In this document: positions 1 to 10,028 of the stretch, one piece after another
Numbering within the stretch: position 1 is the stretch's first letter
Layout: each line of letters begins with the position of its first letter
NCBI RefSeq assembly: GCF_014334335.1
Contig: NZ_JACSEU010000001.1
Coordinates: 744,001-808,000 of the forward strand
Direction of reading: 5' to 3'
Source of the DNA: Treponema sp. Marseille-Q3903
GTDB taxonomy: Bacteria; Spirochaetota; Spirochaetia; Treponematales; Treponemataceae
DNA length: 64,000 nucleotides
The notes under the pieces: generated by a model
Told to the model about the DNA's origin: nothing
Databases searched by the model: none
What the model saw: only the letters and a program-made list of their open reading frames with translations
Program-made: the position numbers and the translations under genes

Positions 1-912
1 ACTGTTATGCCTACTCCTCTCGGAGGAGATAACGTTGCGATTGCAGCAGAACTTGCTAATACTGCAGAGTATGCAGGATTGACAGTTTCAGACTATGTAT
101 TTAAATATCATGCACTAGTATCGATTCCTACTCTGTTGATAATGGCTCTTGTGCATCCGTTCTGGCAAAAAATTATGGATAAAAGAGCTCTTTCAAGAAG
201 TTCTGATGAAACTGTTGTCCAGAAACATATTGAAGAAGTGAAAGGTTCTCCTCTGTTTATTGCAGTTTACGGTTTACTCCCATTGCTTCCTATAATATTT
301 TTGATAGTGATTTTTTTACTCGATATATTTTTTAATATTAAAATAAAATTGACTGTAGAAGTTGCAACTCTTTGTTCATTTATTATCGCTCTTGTGTGTG
401 AAATTATACGTAACAAAAGTGCAAAAAAGGCTTTGGAAGGAACTGAAAATTTCTTCAAAGGAATGGGCAACGTAATATCGGTTGTTGCATTGCTTGTTGC
501 TGCCAGCGTTTTTGTTGTCGGTTTAAAATCTATCGGAATCATGTCTCATCTCCAGTCAATTATGACAGGAATTGGTGGTTCTCGTGCAGGATTCGCTCTT
601 CCTCTTATATTGCTTGCGCTCACGGCTCTTATCGTACTGCTTAGTGGAAGTGGAACAGCCTTGTTCTATGCAATGGTTCCTCTGATGGTTCCTCTGGCTG
701 CTGCTGCAGGTATCAGTGTTATGGCTCTTACTATTCCTTTGGGATTAGGAGGAAATTTATTGCGCGCTGTTTCACCTGTATCCGCTGTTGTTATCATAGT
801 TGCAGGCAGTGTAAAGAAAACTCCGCTTGAAATAGTAAAGAGAACATCTGTTCCTATGATTGCCGGAACTCTCTTTATGTTTATAATGTCAATGGTTCTA
901 TTCTTAAAATAA
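1..912 (+). CDS. dcuC: DcuC-type anaerobic C4-dicarboxylate carrier (3' part, runs off the left edge)
   Basis: The frame is open to the first base of the window, so only about 303 C-terminal residues of a family usually near 460 residues are present. The first ATG at base 7 is probably internal. The visible part has several hydrophobic spans and the Gly/Ser-rich stretch GSGTALFYAMVPL, followed by GLGGNLLRAVSPVSAVV, which are typical of DcuC-family carriers. From family knowledge these inner-membrane proteins exchange succinate, fumarate or malate during anaerobic growth. A strong intrinsic terminator follows, so it closes its own transcription unit. The family is fairly secure; the exact substrate is not known. 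Confidence 0.8.
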   Translation, partial: TVMPTPLGGDNVAIAAELANTAEYAGLTVSDYVFKYHALVSIPTLLIMALVHPFWQKIMDKRALSRSSDETVVQKHIEEVKGSPLFIAVYGLLPLLPIIFLIVIFLLDIFFNIKIKLTVEVATLCSFIIALVCEIIRNKSAKKALEGTENFFKGMGNVISVVALLVAASVFVVGLKSIGIMSHLQSIMTGIGGSRAGFALPLILLALTALIVLLSGSGTALFYAMVPLMVPLAAAAGISVMALTIPLGLGGNLLRAVSPVSAVVIIVAGSVKKTPLEIVKRTSVPMIAGTLFMFIMSMVLFLK

Positions 913-925
913 TATCATAATAAAG

Positions 926-959
926 AGGAGCTGATTTTTGTTATCGGCTCCTTTTTTTT
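926..959 (+). terminator. Intrinsic terminator after dcuC
   Basis: A 10-bp stem (AGGAGCTGAT at 926-935 with ATCGGCTCCT at 943-952, one G-U pair) closes a 7-nt loop and is followed by a run of eight T. It separates dcuC from the ribokinase gene. Confidence 0.9.
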
Positions 960-1035
960 AACTATTGAAAAGATTTTCATTAACCTACATATTTATTGTG
1001 TCAGATAGAGAATTTGATTGTATAAGGTCACTACA

Positions 1036-1941
1036 ATGAAGAAAATACTTGTAATTGGAAGTTTGAATGTGGACATGGTTGTAAATGTCCCTCATATGCC
1101 CGTTGCTGGGGAAACTATTTTGGCTGGTAATATGGAATTGGTCCCGGGTGGTAAAGGCGCCAACCAGGCTTATGCCGCAGGTCGGCTGGGAGCACAGGTA
1201 ACGATGTTCGGGGCAGTAGGTGACGATTCCTATTCCGATATCGAGAAAAAAAGCCTTGCTTCGGTCGGTGTTGATACATCGCATCTTCTGGTACGCAAAG
1301 AAAATTCAACAGGATTGGCGTGGATAAGCGTAAATAGCGAAGGTGATAACAGTATTGTAGTTATTCAAGGTGCAAATGCGACGTTGACTGAAAGTGATAT
1401 CGCAGCTCATGAAGATCTTCTGCGCGATTGTGATATACTGTTGTGCCAGCTTGAGATTCCACTCAAAACTGTTATTTATGCGGCAAAACGGGCAAAAGAA
1501 TTCGGAAAAACAGTTATTTTGGATCCTGCTCCTGTCCCTAAGGAATTTCCTGAAGAATTATTTTCATACATCGATGTTATAAAACCTAACGAGAAAGAAG
1601 CCGCTCAGCTTTTAGGTGAACCAGTAACAAACTATGAAGAAGCCTCTGATAAACTTCGCTCAAGTGGAGTAAAAAATGTTCTTATTACGCTCGGTCCAAA
1701 AGGTGCTTACATAAACTCCGAATCAGAGGGAAAGCACTTGATACCCGTCCGCCAAGTTCCTGTTGTCGATACAACGGCAGCCGGCGATTCTTTTACGGCA
1801 GCTCTGGCTGTGCGTCTTGCTGAAGGTTCTTCTTTGGTACAAGCCGTCCGCTATGCAAACGAAGTTGCTGCAATTGTCGTTACCCGCAAGGGAGCGCAGA
1901 CATCAATCCCAGATGCCAGTGAGGTTTCGTTTGACAATTAA
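1036..1941 (+). CDS. rbsK: Ribokinase (PfkB family)
   Basis: This cytoplasmic kinase is expected to phosphorylate ribose to ribose 5-phosphate. The N-terminus reads KKILVIGSLNVDMVV, then the sugar-binding PGGKGANQA motif, and the C-terminal anion-hole/catalytic motif DTTAAGDSF with Asp251 as the likely base. The length (301 aa) is normal for RbsK. ATG 1036 is chosen over an upstream TTG at 1018 because AAGG lies about 9 nt before it and the family motif starts right there. The stop overlaps the start of the next gene by 11 nt, so the kinase and the LacI-PfkB fusion are co-translated. RpiB at 8844 could use the product, but it is not in the same operon. Confidence 0.88.
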   Translation: MKKILVIGSLNVDMVVNVPHMPVAGETILAGNMELVPGGKGANQAYAAGRLGAQVTMFGAVGDDSYSDIEKKSLASVGVDTSHLLVRKENSTGLAWISVNSEGDNSIVVIQGANATLTESDIAAHEDLLRDCDILLCQLEIPLKTVIYAAKRAKEFGKTVILDPAPVPKEFPEELFSYIDVIKPNEKEAAQLLGEPVTNYEEASDKLRSSGVKNVLITLGPKGAYINSESEGKHLIPVRQVPVVDTTAAGDSFTAALAVRLAEGSSLVQAVRYANEVAAIVVTRKGAQTSIPDASEVSFDN

Positions 1942-3796
1942 CGATATAGCTGAACTTGCGGGAGTTTCGATCTCAACCGTTTCAAAAATAATTAACGGAA
2001 AAAGCAGTGGCATAAAAAATGAAACACGCGAACATGTTTTGCAAATTGTTAAGGAATATCACTACAGACCTTATAATTTTATAAAACATAATCCTGACAC
2101 AAAAACTTTTTTATTGGGACTTTTATTGACAGGGAATAAAAAATATAATTCTTTTCAATACGGGTTTTTGACCGAGGCTGAAAAACGTGGCTATCAAGTG
2201 CAGCTATGTTTTTCGTCCTCTTTTAAAAGTCGGGAAAAAGATATTGCCGCCTTATGTAATAATCGGGCAGATGCTATAATATGTCAGCCTGTTAGTGACG
2301 GCAATGATTCAGAGCTTGCCGTATTAAAAAAAACTCATATTCCTTTTGTACTATTGGACTGTGAAGAGCCTCAATCAGGGATTGCGTACAATTATCAAGA
2401 TGCAGGTTATACCGCCGCAAGCAAACTTGTCTCTTCAGGGCATACGCGTATCTGTTGCGTTTTCGACAAGTCAGAAAAAAACGAATGGGAAATAGCTGCA
2501 GGGGTTGAACGCTGTTTATTCGACAATCACTGCGTATATACGGAATATAAAGATTTATATGAAGCGCTATATATTCACGGTTGCTCCGCATTTGTCTGTT
2601 GCGGACGAGAAACTGCTTTGAATGTATATGAATACGCCGTGAAACATAAATTCCGCATTCCGCATGATATATCGCTTATATATATCGATGACAAAGATTG
2701 TATAGGAGACTTTCCTCCCGTATCGTCGATTGCGTTAGATTTATCTGATTTCGGGTCGTATGTCTGTAACGCCGTAATCAATAAGACAGAAAAACTGAGT
2801 AGTATTATCACTCCGTATGTTGAAAACTACACATATAATGACCGCAACAGTATCGACTATCCCGTACACTTTAGTTCAAAGCGCATCATAGTTGTCGGAG
2901 GTATTCATACTGATGTTCTGCTTTACGTAAAAGAATATCCGCAGATTGGAGAAAGCATCCCTGCTCACAGTATGTCAGTGCTTCCCGGTGGAAAGGGGAT
3001 AAATCAGGCGGTAGGAGCTGCAAAACTCGGTGCAAAAGTTTCTTTAATCGGTAAAGTGGGGCGCGATTTTGATTCCAATATGCTCTTAAATGTGCTGCAT
3101 GAAAACGGCGTTGATACATCGGCCGTGCATATCGATACGGAAAATCCTACAGGAAAAGCATATATTCATGTTCAGGAAGATGGAGAAAGCGGCATTGTTT
3201 TATACAGCGGGGCGAACTTGTCGGTTACGGCAGACACAATTGAGCAAAGCGGACAGTTATTTTCTGATGCAGCTTTTTGCTTATTGCAAACGGAGATTCC
3301 AATGTGCGCTGTAAAAAAAGCGGTTGAAATCGCCCGAAAAAATAATGTCAAAATCATGCTGAAACCTTCCAACATTGAAAAAATCGATGAAGCGCTTTTG
3401 CCTCTCATAGATTACTTTATCCCGAACAAAAAAGAATTGCACCAGTTATGTTCTCACGGTCAGACTGTTGAAGAAAAAGCGGCGTGGTTTTTGAAAAAAG
3501 GCGTAAAAACGGTCATTGTAACGCTCGGCAGCGAAGGCTGTTATGTTGCAGGATGTGATTTTGAACTTCATCTTGCTGCGGCACCTTTTGTTCCTGTCGA
3601 TACGACTGGAGCGGCTGATGCCTTTATTTCGGCTTTAGCCGTGTATTTGCTCAAAGAAATCCCTTTATCACAGGCGCTGAAATATGCTTCTTGTGCCGCA
3701 GGATTTTCCACAACAAGAACCGGAGTTGTTCCTTCTCTCATTGATACGGCTACACTTGAATACTATATACATAAAATGAATCTCAAGGAATGCTGA
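1931..3796 (+). CDS. LacI-family regulator fused to a PfkB/ribokinase domain
   Basis: Residues 1-55 form a LacI helix-turn-helix (TINDIAELAGVSISTVSKII). About 60-300 is a periplasmic-binding-like sensor and about 318-600 a second ribokinase domain (LPGGKGINQA; VDTTGAADAF with Asp563 as candidate base). The usual anion-hole GAGD reads GAAD here, so activity may be reduced. I choose TTG 1931: GTGAGG sits 6 nt upstream, and the protein then begins at the normal LacI N-terminus. A longer frame opening at 1763 is an artefact over rbsK. The gene overlaps rbsK by 11 nt. Inference: the regulator senses a sugar or sugar phosphate through either domain and controls ribose or nucleoside use. Catalysis by the fused kinase is unproven. 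Confidence 0.85.
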   Translation: MTINDIAELAGVSISTVSKIINGKSSGIKNETREHVLQIVKEYHYRPYNFIKHNPDTKTFLLGLLLTGNKKYNSFQYGFLTEAEKRGYQVQLCFSSSFKSREKDIAALCNNRADAIICQPVSDGNDSELAVLKKTHIPFVLLDCEEPQSGIAYNYQDAGYTAASKLVSSGHTRICCVFDKSEKNEWEIAAGVERCLFDNHCVYTEYKDLYEALYIHGCSAFVCCGRETALNVYEYAVKHKFRIPHDISLIYIDDKDCIGDFPPVSSIALDLSDFGSYVCNAVINKTEKLSSIITPYVENYTYNDRNSIDYPVHFSSKRIIVVGGIHTDVLLYVKEYPQIGESIPAHSMSVLPGGKGINQAVGAAKLGAKVSLIGKVGRDFDSNMLLNVLHENGVDTSAVHIDTENPTGKAYIHVQEDGESGIVLYSGANLSVTADTIEQSGQLFSDAAFCLLQTEIPMCAVKKAVEIARKNNVKIMLKPSNIEKIDEALLPLIDYFIPNKKELHQLCSHGQTVEEKAAWFLKKGVKTVIVTLGSEGCYVAGCDFELHLAAAPFVPVDTTGAADAFISALAVYLLKEIPLSQALKYASCAAGFSTTRTGVVPSLIDTATLEYYIHKMNLKEC

Positions 3797-4092
3797 GCGA
3801 TTATAAGCCCACACACACTTTCTCGCCAAAAATCTCTCATATTGACAAAAATGGGAGATACCCATACAATCCAATATCGATGGAAGACGCCCTGCATTAA
3901 TTGGAACTAGCTTAGGTGCGGCAAATTATCGGATTGCTGAATTCTACTGAGATCAAAACAAACAAAAAAATAATATCAACAAAAGTTTTACAATAATAGA
4001 CGAAAGACGCGCTTTCAGAAAATTGCGTATCATCACCCAAAACGAACTTTTCGATGCATCGGAAAGTTAATTTTTAGACGGAGTTAGACAGA

Positions 4093-6219
4093 GTGGAAAA
4101 TAAAAAACAGAAAAGACGTTTTGCTATAAAATTAAAATTGCTTGTTATTTTTTGCTCATTGGTTGTAGGAGCAATCTTTATACTCTCTTTTTTACAAATG
4201 ACCACGACAAAAAAAGTTATAACGGAAAACATCAGCGCAAATATTAAAGATAGGGCTGCCGTCACCGCTCAGCTGATTGAAAGTCGTTTTTCCTCTATGC
4301 TTCAGGTTCTTGACAACCTCGCCATCCGCTCCGTTTTATATGATGAACAAGTTCCAGTGCTGACTAAGATGAAATTTCTTGAAAACGAGTTTTATACGCA
4401 AAAAAAGAAAGCTGCTTGGCTTTTAGATTTGTTTATTGTAGACACGGAAGGTATATCATATACATTTGATGCAACTCCTATCCCTGTTCCTGATAGGGAT
4501 TACTATCAAGCTGCTATAAAAGGCTCTCTGTTTATTTCCGACCCATACGTCACCCGTTCCGACGATTCGGGTAATATGGTCATAACGCTTTCTATGCCTC
4601 TAAAAAATGACAATCGCATAACAGGTGTGCTTGTTATGGATATAGATGCCGCAGAACTTTCCACAATGATAAAAGACATTGTCGTTGGAAAAACAGGTGA
4701 AGCGTCTATAATCAGCAAAAATGGTGCCATTGTTGCTGATAAGGATATGGAACTTGTCCGCAAGCAAGAAAACGTAGTGGAAATCAGCAAGGAAAATAAG
4801 TCATTTATGTCTGTGGCGAATTTTATACAGCATTCTATAGAAGGCGGCGAAAGCGGAACAGGTTTTTACCGCTACGAAAATATAGATAAGATTGCAGCGT
4901 TTGCAAAAATTAAAAGTACCGGTTGGACAATAGTCATATCTGCCCCGCTGCACGAATTTATGGATTCGTTAAAATATTTGCAACTCAGCATGTACAGCAT
5001 TGGAGCAATAATTTTAGCTGTAACACTTATCATCATATATATTACCGCAAGGAAAATTGTAACGCCTATACAAAATACTGTTAACGCACTAAAAGGTATT
5101 GCGCAAGGTGCCGGAGATTTAACAATTCGACTTCCTGTTACTGGAAATGACGAAATTACCGACATGGCAGTGTATTTTAATGAAACAATGGAAAAAATCG
5201 AAACTTCAATTAAAGGTGTCAGTGAAAACAGTTTTGTCATGTCGGAAGTCGGTAGCGAACTTGCAAGTAAAATGACGGAGACTGCAAGCGCTGTTCATGA
5301 AATCAGTACAAACATCGACGGTGTAAAACAGCAGACAATGACGCAGGCAACAAGTTTGACAGAAACGTCAGCCACGATGGAAGAGATAATCCGCACAATT
5401 AAAAACTTAAACGCCGGTATTGAGTCACAGGCGGCAAGTGTAGAGCAGTCTTCTTCTTCAATCGAAGAGATGGTTACGAACATAGCTTCAATTACGCAAA
5501 CGCTCGATGAAACAGATGAAGCAATAAAAGACCTCGTTTCCGCAACTGCGGACGGCAAAGACACTCTCCTCAGCTCAAATAGTGTAACTCAGAAAATTGC
5601 TGAAGAATCGGGAAGCCTTATAGAAGCTTCTAGTGTGATTCAACATATCGCTAGCCAGACAAACTTGCTTGCGATGAACGCAGCGATTGAAGCGGCTCAC
5701 GCAGGAGAAGCGGGAAAGGGATTTGCCGTTGTTGCAGACGAAATCCGTAAGCTCGCCGAAGAGTCGAGCGCTCAGGGAAAAACAATTACTGCAACATTGA
5801 AAATGTTCGGCTCTGAAATTGAAAGCCTTGCACAATCGTCTAAAACTGTTGAAGAAAAATTTAATGCGATTTTTTCTCTTTCGGAGCACGTAAAAACGAT
5901 GAGTGCAAACCTTATGGATGTGATAAAGGCTCAGGAGAGCGGCAGCCGCGAAGTGCTCGAGGCGATAAAAAGTATAAACGCTGTAACAAGTGAAGTAAAA
6001 TACAGTTCTGCTGAAATGCTGAGAGGTGGTGAGCAAGTTGCAGAAGAGATGCATAAGCTCGATGATTTAACAAGAATTGTCACTGACAGCATGAATGAGA
6101 TGGCTACAGGAGCAGCACAGATTAGCAATGCCGTGCACGAAGTAAACGAAATAACTCAAAAAAATAAGGCAAGTATTGATAACTTAGCTTTAGAAGTAAA
6201 GAAGTTTAAAATATCATAA
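4093..6219 (+). CDS. Methyl-accepting chemotaxis protein
   Basis: A transmembrane chemoreceptor of 708 aa. There is an N-terminal membrane span at about residues 14-35, an extracytoplasmic dCache-like sensor to about 290 (containing DLFIVDTEG and PDRDYYQAA), a second span at about 295-315, a HAMP domain to about 370, then a long helical signalling domain. The conserved hairpin tip reads [20 protein letters not shown] followed by [18 protein letters not shown]. It should control CheA through CheW; the ligand is unknown, though small carboxylates or amino acids are common for dCache sensors. The start is GTG 4093, with GGAG 9 nt upstream. It stands alone: the 296 bp before it hold no gene I can support. 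Confidence 0.92.
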   Translation: MENKKQKRRFAIKLKLLVIFCSLVVGAIFILSFLQMTTTKKVITENISANIKDRAAVTAQLIESRFSSMLQVLDNLAIRSVLYDEQVPVLTKMKFLENEFYTQKKKAAWLLDLFIVDTEGISYTFDATPIPVPDRDYYQAAIKGSLFISDPYVTRSDDSGNMVITLSMPLKNDNRITGVLVMDIDAAELSTMIKDIVVGKTGEASIISKNGAIVADKDMELVRKQENVVEISKENKSFMSVANFIQHSIEGGESGTGFYRYENIDKIAAFAKIKSTGWTIVISAPLHEFMDSLKYLQLSMYSIGAIILAVTLIIIYITARKIVTPIQNTVNALKGIAQGAGDLTIRLPVTGNDEITDMAVYFNETMEKIETSIKGVSENSFVMSEVGSELASKMTETASAVHEISTNIDGVKQQTMTQATSLTETSATMEEIIRTIKNLNAGIESQAASVEQSSSSIEEMVTNIASITQTLDETDEAIKDLVSATADGKDTLLSSNSVTQKIAEESGSLIEASSVIQHIASQTNLLAMNAAIEAAHAGEAGKGFAVVADEIRKLAEESSAQGKTITATLKMFGSEIESLAQSSKTVEEKFNAIFSLSEHVKTMSANLMDVIKAQESGSREVLEAIKSINAVTSEVKYSSAEMLRGGEQVAEEMHKLDDLTRIVTDSMNEMATGAAQISNAVHEVNEITQKNKASIDNLALEVKKFKIS

Positions 6220-6374
6220 TCAAAGCGCCGAAAAATCCGGCGGAAATGAAGACCTGTCGCCCACTTTCCTCATATTGCATTGTCCATAGCGGATTTTGCA
6301 ATGACAGGCTGCGAGCGCCATGTACATTTTTTAGTCACATTTCATATGTATCTATTGAAAAGTAACTTTGACTT

Positions 6375-6560
6375 TTAGCGTAAGGTAAGGTTTGTAGGGT
6401 CGGTTCCTGTAAAGTCTGATGCTTTTACAGTGAGAACAAAATCATGACCGGTTTTATCTTCCTGTATGGTTTTGAATATACCGCTCTAAAGTTCTTCGAT
6501 ATGCCCATGATAATATTTGAAGCTGCTATTTTCGATATTCTTTGTGATGTTGACTAAGCT
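6375..6560 (-). pseudogene. Short decayed coding remnant
   Basis: In one reverse frame 61 sense-like codons are interrupted only by one TAG at 6486-6488. The translation has normal composition (KTIQEDKTGHDFVLTVKASD, then DPTNLTLR and a stop). It has no start and no Shine-Dalgarno sequence. It looks like the 3' end of a lost gene, possibly another surface protein, but I do not recognise the family. The rest of the 395-nt gap between the chemoreceptor and the protease gene (6220-6374 and 6561-6614) shows nothing else I can support. Confidence 0.35.
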
Positions 6561-6614
6561 CAAAAATTAACAGATACTTGTACCGATATTTATATTTATA
6601 TGGAGAACAAACAC

Positions 6615-8738
6615 ATGAAAAACAAATTTTTTATTTTTGCGATGTTCGCTGCCATTTTTCTTGCATCGTGTAACATCGGCCCTGAAACTCCATCTGTTCC
6701 TGTTCAAGATATTTCAATCACAAAGCACGGGACTTCTCTTTCTTTGGTAAACGGAACTGAATATCAAATTGAGGCTGCCGTATTGCCTGAAAATGCGACC
6801 GATAAGAAAATTTCATATTCTTCAAGCGACAAAAATATTGCCGCAGTCAATGAAAAAGGGCTCATCTTTGCAAAGTCTGTCGGAACTGCGTCTATCACGC
6901 TAAAAGCGGCAGATGGCGTTTCTAAAACGATAAGCGTAACCGTAACTGCGGCACGCATAAACGTAACGGAAATTGCCGTTCCTTCTACTGACGAAAATAT
7001 TTCTATTGTAAAAGGCAGAACTCATCGGCTTAACGCTACAGTCAAGCCTGATAACGCAACCGATAAAACTCTGACATATTCTTCCAACCATGAAGATATT
7101 GCATCTGTTGATACAAACGGTTTGATTACCGCAAAGAAAGTCGGTGCTGCGGCACTGACGATAACCGCCGCAGATGGCATCACAAAAACTGTAAACGTAA
7201 CCGTAACAGAAGCCGAAGTTGCCGTTACTGACATTGAATTTGACCCGCCGCTTCCTGCGCAGCCGATCGAGTTGGGCGTTGGTCAAGAATATAAAATCAA
7301 TGCAAAAGTAAAACCTGACAACGCTACGAATAAATATGTCCGCATTACTAACAATGCTCCGGACTATATTTCTGTAAGTGGTGAAACTGTGGAAGGCACA
7401 AAAGAGGGCGATGCGCAAGTGACTGTTGAATCTGCGTCCAACTCTGAAGTCAAAAAAATTATAAAATTTAAGATAAAACAGAAACCTTCGATTAAAATAA
7501 AAACGCTTCCTACTGTATGCGAAAGTAACGGTGGGGAAGTTACGTTTAAACTAGAAACGCTCAACGGAAAATTGAACTATAAGCTTGATGTTGTGAAAGG
7601 CGGCTCAAAGTGGATAAGCTTTGTCAGTAACGACACCTCAAACCCTGCTGAAGACACAATAAAACTAAACGTTTCTCAAAACAAAACAGTGTGGGCTAGA
7701 ACTGCGGATATAAAGTTCATAGACAAAAGCACAAATCAATACGTCAAGGGCGACGATAAAAAAGACTTAACAGTGAAACTTGAGCAAAAAGCAAACGAGA
7801 ATCCTACTGTGATAACAAAATGGGTACACGGGGTCGAAAAGCCGAATAATGGAGAAAAGGTTCCGGTATTGGGCGAGGATGGAGCTCCATTACAAGAAGG
7901 CGGACAGACGCTCCACTACAATTCTGATTATGTCTCTGTGTGGAAAGAAAATGAAAATACAAAGTTCTTCAATGTACGAAAACTGAAATTTGTAATGCCT
8001 GCTACTATGACCACCTATTGTTATCAAGGTTCTGATTCCAACATGTGTTGGGCAATGACTGCGAGCAACATGCTACATTGGTGGGGTGAGCAAAACAAAG
8101 AGTTAATAAATAGATATAAAAATAAATACGGCTCTACCTACGATTTTTCATATACGAAAGGATTGCAAGATAACAAAGAATACGAGAAAAGTAAAATTGC
8201 GGCTTTATTCAGAAGTAATTGTGTAAATAGCGGAAACGAGATTAGAAACGGTCTTGAAGGATTTTTATTTTCATCTGCTAACAGCCCATTTAAGAGAATC
8301 TCAAGTCCAAAGTATTTTGACAAAGTTTTCAGTAAAGATAATAATATCGTGAATGTAGAGACACCTCACTCAAAAAAAGAGTTTGAAAGAATTCTAAAAG
8401 AAGCATTCAATTCTAAAAAAGCGATAGGATTAGATACGCACGATGGAGGTGGGAATTTGCACGCTATAACACTTTGGGGTGCTGCATTTGATGGAGATGA
8501 AAATATTATTGCAATTTATATTGCAGATAACAACAATCCGAACAATGAAATGATTACCTATGGAATTCATTATCAAAAAGATATCTATGAAGAAAACGAA
8601 GAAGAAAACAATTATCCGTACCTTATAAACTATGCAGTAAAAAAGTCTATTATCAATATAGATAAATGGATAGATAGAATCACCACGCTCGACAAAGGCG
8701 AAACACAATGGCAGGCATGGAGTGACAGCAATCCATAA
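6615..8738 (+). CDS. Surface lipoprotein with Big_2 domains and a C-terminal IdeS/Mac-like cysteine protease
   Basis: A 707-aa lipoprotein. The signal peptide ends in the lipobox LASC (Cys19). Three Big_2 Ig-like repeats follow at about 31-110, 114-197 and 200-290 (repeated NATDK and ITAADG-type motifs), then a BACON-like segment at about 295-390. The C-terminal 300 residues resemble the streptococcal IgG protease IdeS/Mac (peptidase family C66): SDSNMCWAMTASNMLHWW with Cys478, HAITLWGAAFD with His616, and YIADNNN with Asp638. The second conserved Asp of IdeS reads Asn640. A related arrangement is known from T. denticola (TDE0362). ATG 6615 is preferred over 6600 because GGAG lies 9 nt upstream of it. 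Inference: it cleaves an immunoglobulin-like host protein at the cell surface; specificity is unproven. Confidence 0.88.
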   Translation: MKNKFFIFAMFAAIFLASCNIGPETPSVPVQDISITKHGTSLSLVNGTEYQIEAAVLPENATDKKISYSSSDKNIAAVNEKGLIFAKSVGTASITLKAADGVSKTISVTVTAARINVTEIAVPSTDENISIVKGRTHRLNATVKPDNATDKTLTYSSNHEDIASVDTNGLITAKKVGAAALTITAADGITKTVNVTVTEAEVAVTDIEFDPPLPAQPIELGVGQEYKINAKVKPDNATNKYVRITNNAPDYISVSGETVEGTKEGDAQVTVESASNSEVKKIIKFKIKQKPSIKIKTLPTVCESNGGEVTFKLETLNGKLNYKLDVVKGGSKWISFVSNDTSNPAEDTIKLNVSQNKTVWARTADIKFIDKSTNQYVKGDDKKDLTVKLEQKANENPTVITKWVHGVEKPNNGEKVPVLGEDGAPLQEGGQTLHYNSDYVSVWKENENTKFFNVRKLKFVMPATMTTYCYQGSDSNMCWAMTASNMLHWWGEQNKELINRYKNKYGSTYDFSYTKGLQDNKEYEKSKIAALFRSNCVNSGNEIRNGLEGFLFSSANSPFKRISSPKYFDKVFSKDNNIVNVETPHSKKEFERILKEAFNSKKAIGLDTHDGGGNLHAITLWGAAFDGDENIIAIYIADNNNPNNEMITYGIHYQKDIYEENEEENNYPYLINYAVKKSIINIDKWIDRITTLDKGETQWQAWSDSNP

Positions 8739-8843
8739 ACTAAAATCATAACAAAAAAGCGTTCTTGCTTTTCGCTAGACAATTTATAAAAAGTTACTAA
8801 AATTATAGATACGATTCTAAAAAAAATAAATGGAGTAGTATAT

Positions 8844-9296
8844 ATGAAAATAGGATTCGGAAGCGACCATTCTGGAGTTGCATTAAAAAATATTTTGATG
8901 GAGCACGTGCGCAATAAAGGATACGAATGTGTCGATTACGGTGCGAAAGATTCGAGTGTTCCTGCAAATTACGCCGAATACGGCTTAAAAGTTGCCGAAG
9001 CGATTAAATCGCACGAAGTTGAAAAAGGCGTTATGGTGTGCGGATCTGGCGTCGGCATTTCTCTTGCTGCAAACAAGGTTCCGGGAGTGAGGGCTGCGGC
9101 GTGCAGCGAACCGTGTACGGCAAAGCTCGCCGTCGAACACAGCGACATAAACGCTGTCGCCATGGGCGTATGCATCGTCGGGCCCGAAGAAGCAAAAATG
9201 ATTGTCGATGCCTTTCTCGATGCCCGCTTTGAAGGCGGCGTCTACACGGAACGGGTCGACACTCTTTCCGCGATAGAAAGAAAATACGGCAAATAA
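8844..9296 (+). CDS. rpiB: Ribose 5-phosphate isomerase B
   Basis: A 150-aa RpiB/LacAB-family sugar-phosphate isomerase interconverting ribose 5-phosphate and ribulose 5-phosphate in the non-oxidative pentose phosphate pathway. Diagnostic motifs are GSDHSGVALK at the N-terminus, CGSGVGISLAANK with the catalytic Cys, and VGPEEAK near the end. Full length. GGAG lies 8 nt before ATG. It is monocistronic, converging with the GDSL gene 33 nt downstream. Allose 6-phosphate isomerase activity is a possible alternative in this family. Confidence 0.92.
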   Translation: MKIGFGSDHSGVALKNILMEHVRNKGYECVDYGAKDSSVPANYAEYGLKVAEAIKSHEVEKGVMVCGSGVGISLAANKVPGVRAAACSEPCTAKLAVEHSDINAVAMGVCIVGPEEAKMIVDAFLDARFEGGVYTERVDTLSAIERKYGK

Positions 9297-9329
9297 ACGC
9301 GGTCGGCGGATCGGCGGCTTTTGCGGACT

Positions 9330-10028
9330 TTATTGCAATGCGGCTTTTTCTATTTCCGCAGCCAAAATTTTTGCCGATGCCGAATTAAAATGAACGCCGT
9401 CTACGCTTGCGTTCAAACCTCGTGCTTTTGCGAACATGTCTTTACAAAACGGCAACAGCGTCATTATGACGGCATCTATAAGCCTGAACGCAAAACCGTG
9501 TTTCCATGTATAGGTACGCTTGTCGGGCGGAAGCATTTCTTTTTGCAGTTCGTATATATCGATGAAAGAATAGTTATATTTTTGCACCAATCGTTTGATA
9601 ACGGCGTTTCTTCGTACCGTCTTTTCGTGCGGAAAATTTTTTAAATTAATAAACGGCATTCCGAAAACGATTACGCGTTTGTTTTTTTCGGAACATAAGT
9701 GCAAAAGTCTGTCGTATTCGCGTTCAAAGATATCGTCGTTTTCTATGCACCGTTTTATTTTGCAGCGCAGATTCATTGTCAAAAACCAAAACAAAGAAAG
9801 GGATTTTAAATACGGCAGCAGAATATCGTTTGTACCGATTCCGAGGATGAATGTACCGCCCCCGTGTCGGGGCTTATCGATTATTTTTTTGAGCCGGTCG
9901 TAAGCGCCTCTAAGCGTGTCGCCGTTTTTTCCTTTGTTTACGGCATGAATTTTTTTGTTTAAAAAATGAATATACGAATAGCCGACATTACCGAATGTTA
10001 AGCTGTCGCCGATGCAGATGAGTTTCAT
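9330..10028 (-). CDS. SGNH/GDSL-type hydrolase
   Basis: A 232-aa SGNH hydrolase without a signal peptide, so probably a cytoplasmic esterase or lipase-like enzyme. Block I is CIGDSLTFG (nucleophile Ser), block III is GIGTND, and the catalytic dyad is in DGVHFNSASAK near the C-terminus. The start overlaps the stop of the upstream peptidase gene in an ATGA arrangement, so the two are translationally coupled. By eye the codon use from 9.3 to 11.6 kb is more GC-rich than in flanking genes, which hints at transfer. The substrate cannot be predicted. Confidence 0.85.
   Translation of the reverse strand: MKLICIGDSLTFGNVGYSYIHFLNKKIHAVNKGKNGDTLRGAYDRLKKIIDKPRHGGGTFILGIGTNDILLPYLKSLSLFWFLTMNLRCKIKRCIENDDIFEREYDRLLHLCSEKNKRVIVFGMPFINLKNFPHEKTVRRNAVIKRLVQKYNYSFIDIYELQKEMLPPDKRTYTWKHGFAFRLIDAVIMTLLPFCKDMFAKARGLNASVDGVHFNSASAKILAAEIEKAALQ

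Noticed and set aside
1763-1930. A longer start for the LacI-PfkB fusion, 56 codons upstream
   Set aside because: The extension lies over rbsK in another frame and looks like its shadow; TTG 1931 has a Shine-Dalgarno sequence and the exact family N-terminus.
3797-4092. A possible transposase or gene remnant between the kinase fusion and the chemoreceptor
   Set aside because: All frames are short and broken with no recognisable motif; it holds only the Shine-Dalgarno sequence of the next gene.
5575-6054. A 159-aa open frame antisense to the chemoreceptor
   Set aside because: It is a shadow of the coiled-coil coding sequence; its Cys/Phe-rich composition fits no family and it has no Shine-Dalgarno sequence or promoter.
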